The position numbers were made by a program, and so were the translations under genes. The notes beneath the pieces are model-generated. The model saw nothing but the letters and a program-made list of their open reading frames with translations. It ran no database searches and was not told the origin of the DNA. Positions 58,451 to 64,000 of a DNA stretch of 64,000 nt are shown here, piece after piece (the first letter of the stretch is position 1; the number at the start of each line of letters is the position of its first letter). The stretch covers positions 31,191,562 to 31,255,561 of the forward strand of contig CM053252.1 in the NCBI GenBank assembly GCA_028583405.1, in the 5' to 3' direction. This stretch comes from Pogonophryne albipinna (Eukaryota > Chordata > Actinopteri > Perciformes > Artedidraconidae).

Positions 58451-58720
58451 CACTGAAATGGATAAATGTATCCGAAAATAGTGTCTCTTAAGGCGGATAT
58501 AGTCCCCTGATAACTCCCGTTACATTCCTCCAGAGTCAGAAATAGTGTAAGTTAACTTTTGGAAGAACCAGAGAAAAGGGTGAAAATGGATAAAATATAT
58601 CCGAAAATAGTGTCTCTTAAGGCAGGTAGAGTCCCCTGACAACTCCCCTTACATTCATCCAGAGTCAGAAAAAGTCTCTACGTTATCTTTTTGGGAGAAC
58701 CAGAGGAAAGGGGTGAAAAT
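58450..58720 (+). repeat. ~130-bp repeats, left arm of foldback 2
   Basis: Same units as 1236-1550 (tatccgaaaatagtgtctc twice before the ORF). Confidence 0.85.
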
Positions 58721-58865
58721 GGAGAAATTGTATCCGAAAATAGTGTCTCTTAAGGCGTTTAGAGTATGGGAATTGAACGATAAAGCGATCACTGTAAATG
58801 AAACGCGGAGAGAAGTAGCAGTGCAAAGCGTTAAGTCTATCACCTTGTATGCACTACGGCACTAA
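58719..58865 (+). CDS. Conserved 48-aa ORF, second copy
   Basis: ATG 58719-58721 to TAA 58863-58865. Same length and frame as 1495-1641, with substitutions (e.g. LKAFRVWELN and REVAVQS) but no indel. Its persistence as an open frame in three copies with point differences suggests it was coding when copied. Confidence 0.4.
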   Translation: MEKLYPKIVSLKAFRVWELNDKAITVNETRREVAVQSVKSITLYALRH

Positions 58866-59059
58866 CTTGGTAAAATGTAATGTGTTTTTTTATGAAAATG
58901 TGTTGAATGTTGTGTTTTTTCAATTAAACAACCATTACAAAATGAAAATGTGTTTTATTAATTTTTTTGCTTTCATATATAGTAATAGTATTATAAACGA
59001 AACATTTAAAATGTATCATGTGCTCTCATTGTATGCTCTGTTTTTTTTGTTTTTTTCAG

Positions 59060-59530
59060 TAACTTTCTCAGAGAATTTAAGCATAAATCTGTCAAATGTT
59101 CAAAACAGCTTTGTTTCACTGAAATGGCGTCAAAATCACAAACTGGCTGAAACTATACAGTGAATTGGAGAAATTACAGCACAGAGTTTTCTACTACGAC
59201 ACAGATAGTATAATCTATGTGACAAGACAGGGGCAGTCTCCAGTACTTTCATGGTAGTGGACAGCTTTTAAAAAGAAAAGTGTATCTTTCGGTAACCTTT
59301 TGAGAGAATTAAGCATAAATCTGTCAAATGTTCAAAACAGCCTTGTTTCAATTAAATAGCCTCAAAATGACAAACAGCCATTAAGAGTCAGATGCTTGAT
59401 GAATACTCATGGTAGTGGTCAGCTTTTTAAACATAAAAGTGTCTCTTTCAGTATCTTTTTTTGTTGTTGAGAGAATTAAGCGTAAATCTGTCAAATGTTT
59501 AAAACTGCCTTGTTTCACTGAAATGGATAA
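59060..59530 (+). repeat. Extra ~175-bp repeat block in left arm
   Basis: Units inserted between two copies of the centre region, without counterpart at this place in the right arm; explains most of the arm-length difference. Confidence 0.7.
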
Positions 59531-59655
59531 ATGTATCCGAAAATAATGTCTCTTAAGGCGGATAAAGTCCCCTGATAACTCCCCTTACATTCATCCAGAG
59601 TCAGAAAAAGTCTCTACGTTATCTTTTTGGGGAGAACCAGAGGAAAGGGTGAAAA

Positions 59656-59802
59656 ATGGAGAAATTGTATCCGAAAATAGTGTCTCTTAAGGCGGGTAGA
59701 GTATGGGAATTGAACGATAAAGCGATCACTGTAAATGAAACGCGGAGAGAAGCAGCAGTGCAAATCGTTAAGTCTGTTACCTTGTATGCACTACGACACT
59801 AA
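59656..59802 (+). CDS. Conserved 48-aa ORF, third copy
   Basis: ATG 59656-59658 to TAA 59800-59802, closest to the hinge. Same product ends (MEKLYPKIV, YALRH). Confidence 0.4.
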   Translation: MEKLYPKIVSLKAGRVWELNDKAITVNETRREAAVQIVKSVTLYALRH

Positions 59803-59975
59803 CTTGGTAAAATGTAATGTGTTGTTTTATGAAAATGTGTTGAATGTTGTGTTTTCAATTAAACAACCATTACAAAATGAAAATGTGTTTTATTTATTTT
59901 TTTGCTTTCATATATAGTAATAGTATTGTAAACAAAACATTTAAAGTGTATCATGTGCTCTCATTGTATGCTCTG

Positions 59976-60015
59976 TTTTTTTTTTTTGGATGTAATGCAT
60001 CTTTGTGTCAAAAAA
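59976..60015. other. Hinge of foldback 2
   Basis: Arms gctctgtttttt and aaaaaacagagc flank a 28-nt loop containing gatgtaatgcatctttgtg. The loop itself holds gatg.aatgcatc, which is self-complementary in part. Confidence 0.8.
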
Positions 60016-60131
60016 CAGAGCATACAATGAGAGCACATGATACATTTTAAATGTTTCGTTTACAATACTATTACTATATATGAAAGCAAAAAAATACATT
60101 TTCATAAAAAAACACATTACATTTTACCAAG

Positions 60132-60206
60132 TTAGTGTCGTAGTGCATACAAGGTAATAGACTTAACGATTTGCATTGCAGCTTCTCTCCGCGTTTCATT
60201 TACAGT
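60132..60206 (-). pseudogene. 48-aa ORF remnant with internal deletion, right arm
   Basis: Keeps the 3' half (stop complement 60132-60134, up to the NETRRE region). About 80 bp in the middle is missing and the sequence jumps to ttctccattttcaccc. Confidence 0.6.
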
Positions 60207-61130
60207 TCTCCATTTTCACCCCTTTCCTCTGGTTCTCCCAAAAAGATAACGTAGAGACTTTTTCTGACTCTGGATGAATGTAAGGGGAGTTGTCAGGGGA
60301 CTCTACCTGCCTTAAGAGACACTATTTTCGGATATATTTTATCCATTTTCACCCTTTTCTCTGGTTCTTCCAAAAGTTAACTTACACTATTTCTGACTCT
60401 GGAGGAATGTAACGGGAGTTATCAGGGGACTATATCCGCCTTAAGAGACACTATTTTCGGATACATTTATCCATTTCAGTGAAACAAGGCAGTTTTGAAC
60501 ATTTGACAGATTTATGCTTAATTCTCTCAAAAAGTTACCGAAAGATACACTTTTATGTTTTTAAAAGCTGACCACTACCATGAGATTTCGTCAAGCATCT
60601 GACTCTTAATGGCAGTTTGTCATTTTGAGGCTATTTCAGTGAAGACCGTTTTGAACATTTGACAGATTTATGCTTAATTCTCTCAAAAGGTTACCGAAAG
60701 ATACACTTTTCTTTTTAAAAGCTGTCCACTACCATGAAAGTACTGGAGACTGTCCCTGTCTTGTCACATAGATTATACTATTTGTGTCGTAGTAGAAAAC
60801 TCTGTGCTGTAATTTCTCCAGTTCACTGTACAGTTTGTGATTTTGACGCTATTTCAGTGAAACAAGGCTGTTTTGAACATTTGACAGATTTATGCTTAAA
60901 TTCTCTGAGAAAGTTACTGAGAGATACACTTTTGTGTATAAAAGCTGACCACTACCATGAAGTACTCTGTTTGAGTAGATTTCGTTAGAATTCTGACTCT
61001 TAATGGCAGTTTGTGATTTTGAGGCTATTTCAGTGAAGGCTGTTTTGAACATTTGACTGATTTATGCTTAATTTTCTCAGAAAGTTACTGAAAGATACAC
61101 TTTTGTGTATAAAAGCTGAAAAGTAGGCGT
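60206..61130 (-). repeat. ~130-bp and ~175-bp repeats, right arm of foldback 2
   Basis: Reverse complement of 57640-58720, same order of variants, including the tagtagaaaactctgtg variant at ~60790. Confidence 0.85.
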
Positions 61131-61872
61131 TGTAGTTTTTTCATCTATCATTTCCAACCAAGCAGCAATAGGTCAAATTTAAGAATAAGTAATAGTTTGT
61201 CAAGATTTTGCAGAACAAGTCAAAAAGTATAGTTTGTCAGAAATATGGAAAAGTCATTGTGTGCAAATAGTATGTTGAAAATCAAAAGAAAGAAACTCTA
61301 TTCATTACAAATTAATGAATATTTTACCCAGTTCTAAAGTTTTGCACCCCTTAAAGAAAACCCCATTCCTATCAAGTACTTCATATTATACCCTTTGTTA
61401 AGTGTTGCGTACATCAAGGTGTATCTTAAAGTATTTTGGTAGCAGAAAATAACTAAAATATGTAAGGTTATCAGAAAAGAAAAAACCTTGTTTAACTGAA
61501 TAAGTGTTTTTACAGCAATAAAAAAAACCCTGCCATTAAAAGAAAACCAAATTCCTTACAAAAGTACTTCATAATCTACCATTTGTTAAGTGTTGCATAC
61601 GCCAAAGTGTGTCTAAAAGTATCTTAGTAACACAAGAAAAGAGAAAAAAGCGTTGATGTTAACAAAAACTGGATTGTTCCACTGAAATAATATATAAATA
61701 ATTTGAAAAAGTGCGTTTAAAAGAAAATGTATTCAGATAAAGTATTTTGTTAGAATATTAAGTCCAAGATGGTTACATTTTACCCCTTAAACCATTTGTA
61801 TTATATTTTTGTTTTCCTAATAAAAGACAGAGTCACCTGAAGTAATTTTGTCTCCATACCTTTTTTTATTTT

Positions 61873-62070
61873 TTACATTTTGTAACAATCTTTAAACATT
61901 TGTAAAGACCAAACACTGTGGTCAAAATGAGTGTCTTTATGACGTCTCTCACACAGTTGGTATTTTTCACAAGATTCATTTTTAAACACATCATCTTGAT
62001 ACAGAGATAACACATTTTCGTAAGACCTTTTACATAGGTAGAAAACACAATGCTTTTCTTTGAGGGGTCT
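61873..62070 (-). CDS. Cys-rich partial ORF, mirror copy
   Basis: Reverse complement of 56694-56891, stop complement at 61873-61875. No disabling change is seen between the arms. Confidence 0.4.
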   Translation of the reverse strand, partial: RPLKEKHCVFYLCKRSYENVLSLYQDDVFKNESCEKYQLCERRHKDTHFDHSVWSLQMFKDCYKM

Positions 62071-62189
62071 TTAGTTTTAAATGATCTGGTGAGGAGGGTG
62101 TGACTTGTTATGATGAGTTGGAGGCTGAGTCCTCTGCAAAAGTGAGTGTCTTTTTCACCAGTATAATGTCCATCGATGTCTGACTCTGT

Positions 62190-62832
62190 TTAAAAAGTTG
62201 CAGTTTGTGATTTTGAGGCTATTTCAGTGAAGGCTGTTTTGAACATTTGACTGATTTATGCTTAATTTTCTCAGAAAGTTACTGAAAGATACACTTTGTG
62301 TATAAAAAGCTGACCACTACCATGAAGTACTCAGAGTAGATTTCGTTAAGAATCTGACTCTTAATGACAGTGTGTGATTTTGAGGCTATGTCAGTGAAGG
62401 CTGTTTTGAACATTTGACAGATTTATGTTTAAATTCTCTGAGAAAGTTACTGAAAGATACACTTTTGTGTATAAAAGCTGAAAAGTAGATAATGAAGTAC
62501 TCTGTGTCAGTAGATTTCGTTAGGATTCTGCCTCTTAATGGCAGTTTGTGATTTTGAGGCTTGAAAACAGAGGCTGTTTTGACCATTTGACAAAATTATG
62601 CTTAATTCTCTCAAAAAGTTACCGAAAGATACACTTTTCTTTTTTAAAAGCTGAAAAAGTAGATAATGAAGTACTCTGTGTCAGTAGATTTCGTTAAGAA
62701 TCTGACTCTTAATGGCAGTTTGTGATTTTGAGGCTATTTCAGTGAAGGCTGTTTTGAACATTTGACAGATTTATGCTTAAATTCTTTCAGAAAGTTACCG
62801 AAAGATACACTTTTGTGTTTAAAAGCTGACCA
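62190..62832 (-). repeat. ~175-bp repeats, mirror of 55933-56570
   Basis: Same units in reverse order, ending at the integrase junction accattaccatgtataact. Confidence 0.85.
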
Positions 62833-63636
62833 TTACCATGTATAACTCTGCTCATATTTTTTATCAAATACCCCTCTCAATTTGGATATCCTTACAAGCT
62901 CCCCCTCCTTAAAGTTCATTTTGGCAGCAGCTTATTTAGGAAGGCCAGAGGGGGTATACAGGTTCCGAAACACTTGAGCCGCATTTTCCTTGGTCACCTG
63001 CAATGGTGTCATTTTAATACTTCGATGATAACTATTATTGTAACTTTCAATTAGTTCAGGTAAGACGTCTATATATCTATGAGTGTTTTTAGCTGTAAAA
63101 TACCGCCACATTTTAGTTTTCAGCGTACGGTTAAATCTCTCTACCACACATGCCTTCATATCACTGGCTGTTGCATAATGTGCAATACCTCGTTTCTTCA
63201 ATAAGGTTTGAAAAACATTGTTAAAGAATTCTTTCCCTGCGTCTGTTTGTATCTTTTTGGGAATCTGACTGTGTGTTAAAATTGTATCAAAGGCCTTGGT
63301 AACCTCTATGCCCGTCTTCTTCTTTAATGCCTGAGCATAGGCTTTTTTCGAAAATACATCTACGACTGTTAACAAATAATTAAAACCATCATTATATTTG
63401 GACAGTGACTGCATATCGCAAAGATCTGCTTGAAATTGTTGTAGCGGTCTGAGTACGAAAACTCTGTTTCTTACAAAATGCACCCTAGCAGGCTTATGCA
63501 AAGTATATGCATCCTGCTCAGATAAATATTCTCTGACTTTCTCTACATTTACTTGTTTACCCATTTCATTCTGTACAGCTCTATGGAGTTTATCCACACC
63601 TCCTAAACTTCCTGGATTAGAAGGAGTGTAGTACAC
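62833..63636 (-). pseudogene. Polinton/Maverick integrase, mirror copy with nonsense codon
   Basis: Reverse complement of 55129-55932 with few differences (GGVDKLH, FVRNRVF, HSQIPKK). TAA at 62932-62934 follows TPSGLPK, so the product lacks the basic C-terminal part. The DDE residues remain. The same terminal junction with repeats is present. Confidence 0.85.
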
Positions 63637-63750
63637 AAAAACCTAAATAAGATCTTTTTTAAATTAATATGAATACCTTCTTTGCAAAAACAGATACTTC
63701 CTTGTAGTTAACAGTTTCACAAAAACTTGAAAAGAAACATCCTTAGCAAG

Positions 63751-63980
63751 CACTAATCATTTAAAGCAAAACCCTGAATCAAATATAGAGAGGACAATAA
63801 CGTTTTTAGGTGTCTTAGTGAGTGAAAATTAATGGCTGTTTTATTTAGTTAGAGCGTATTTCTTTTTTAAAAACTAACTCCATCCCCTCGCTTCTCACCT
63901 CACAGAGAGTGTCTTAATCAACATATAGATTAACATCCCAGGCTTATCTCTAACCCTCACACCAAAAGGCCAATTCCAAC
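63751..63980 (-). repeat. Polinton-like terminal segment, copy 4
   Basis: Reverse complement of 54785-55014; followed by (GT)n to the window end. Confidence 0.75.
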
Positions 63981-64000
63981 GTGTGTGTGTGTGTGTGTGT
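63981..64000. repeat. (GT)n microsatellite, cut by window end
   Basis: Mirrors 54649-54784; its length cannot be known from this window. Confidence 0.95.

Overview
The window is repeat-rich vertebrate DNA, most likely from a teleost fish. I find no recognisable host gene. It holds L2/Maui-type and Rex1-like LINEs, an intact Ty1/copia element, several hAT-type elements with 8-bp target duplications, Polinton/Maverick integrase genes, long (AC)n tracts and a large tRNA-like satellite.

Layout, left to right. (1) 1-4974 is a foldback element. Two inverted copies of one end of a Polinton-like element meet near 1564-1851. Each arm carries a TATA-led first exon and ~175-bp tandem repeats. (2) 4975-6530 is a flank segment F, which recurs inverted at 53.68-54.65 kb. 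(3) 6.53-11.04 kb is a decayed coding segment of the same element, with duplicated first exons, a spliced gene of unknown function, an LxCxE-containing exon and a very basic 267-aa protein. (4) 11.04-14.90 kb is a 5'-truncated L2 LINE (minus strand) split by an hAT element. (5) 14.9-17.5 kb is satellite. (6) 17.5-28.55 kb is an insertion in the satellite: an inverted-repeat element (arms 17861-18642 and 25690-27827) loaded with a MITE, a nearly full L2 LINE, a Rex1-like LINE tail and another hAT element. (7) 28.55-47.25 kb is satellite again, interrupted by an intact copia retrotransposon (32491-37365) and a LINE fragment (44.2-44.9 kb). (8) 47.25-51.91 kb is a second copy of the same truncated L2, split by a different hAT-type element. 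(9) 51.9-53.7 kb is satellite. (10) 53.7-54.65 kb is the inverted F segment. (11) 54.65 kb to the window end is a second foldback element, made of two inverted copies of the other, integrase-bearing Polinton end with its hinge at ~59.99 kb.

The two foldbacks share the same ~225-bp terminal segment plus (AC)n, but one duplicates the integrase end and the other the opposite end. The satellite is built from modules spaced 317, 445 and ~595-599 bp. These form an exact 3153-bp higher-order repeat. Nearly every module has a tRNA-like A box, a B-box-like hairpin and a TTTT run. A 114-bp piece of the same satellite sits inside segment F, so satellite and Polinton-like element are linked in origin. 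Only the copia polyprotein looks fully intact; the other coding sequences are partial, frameshifted or carry stops.
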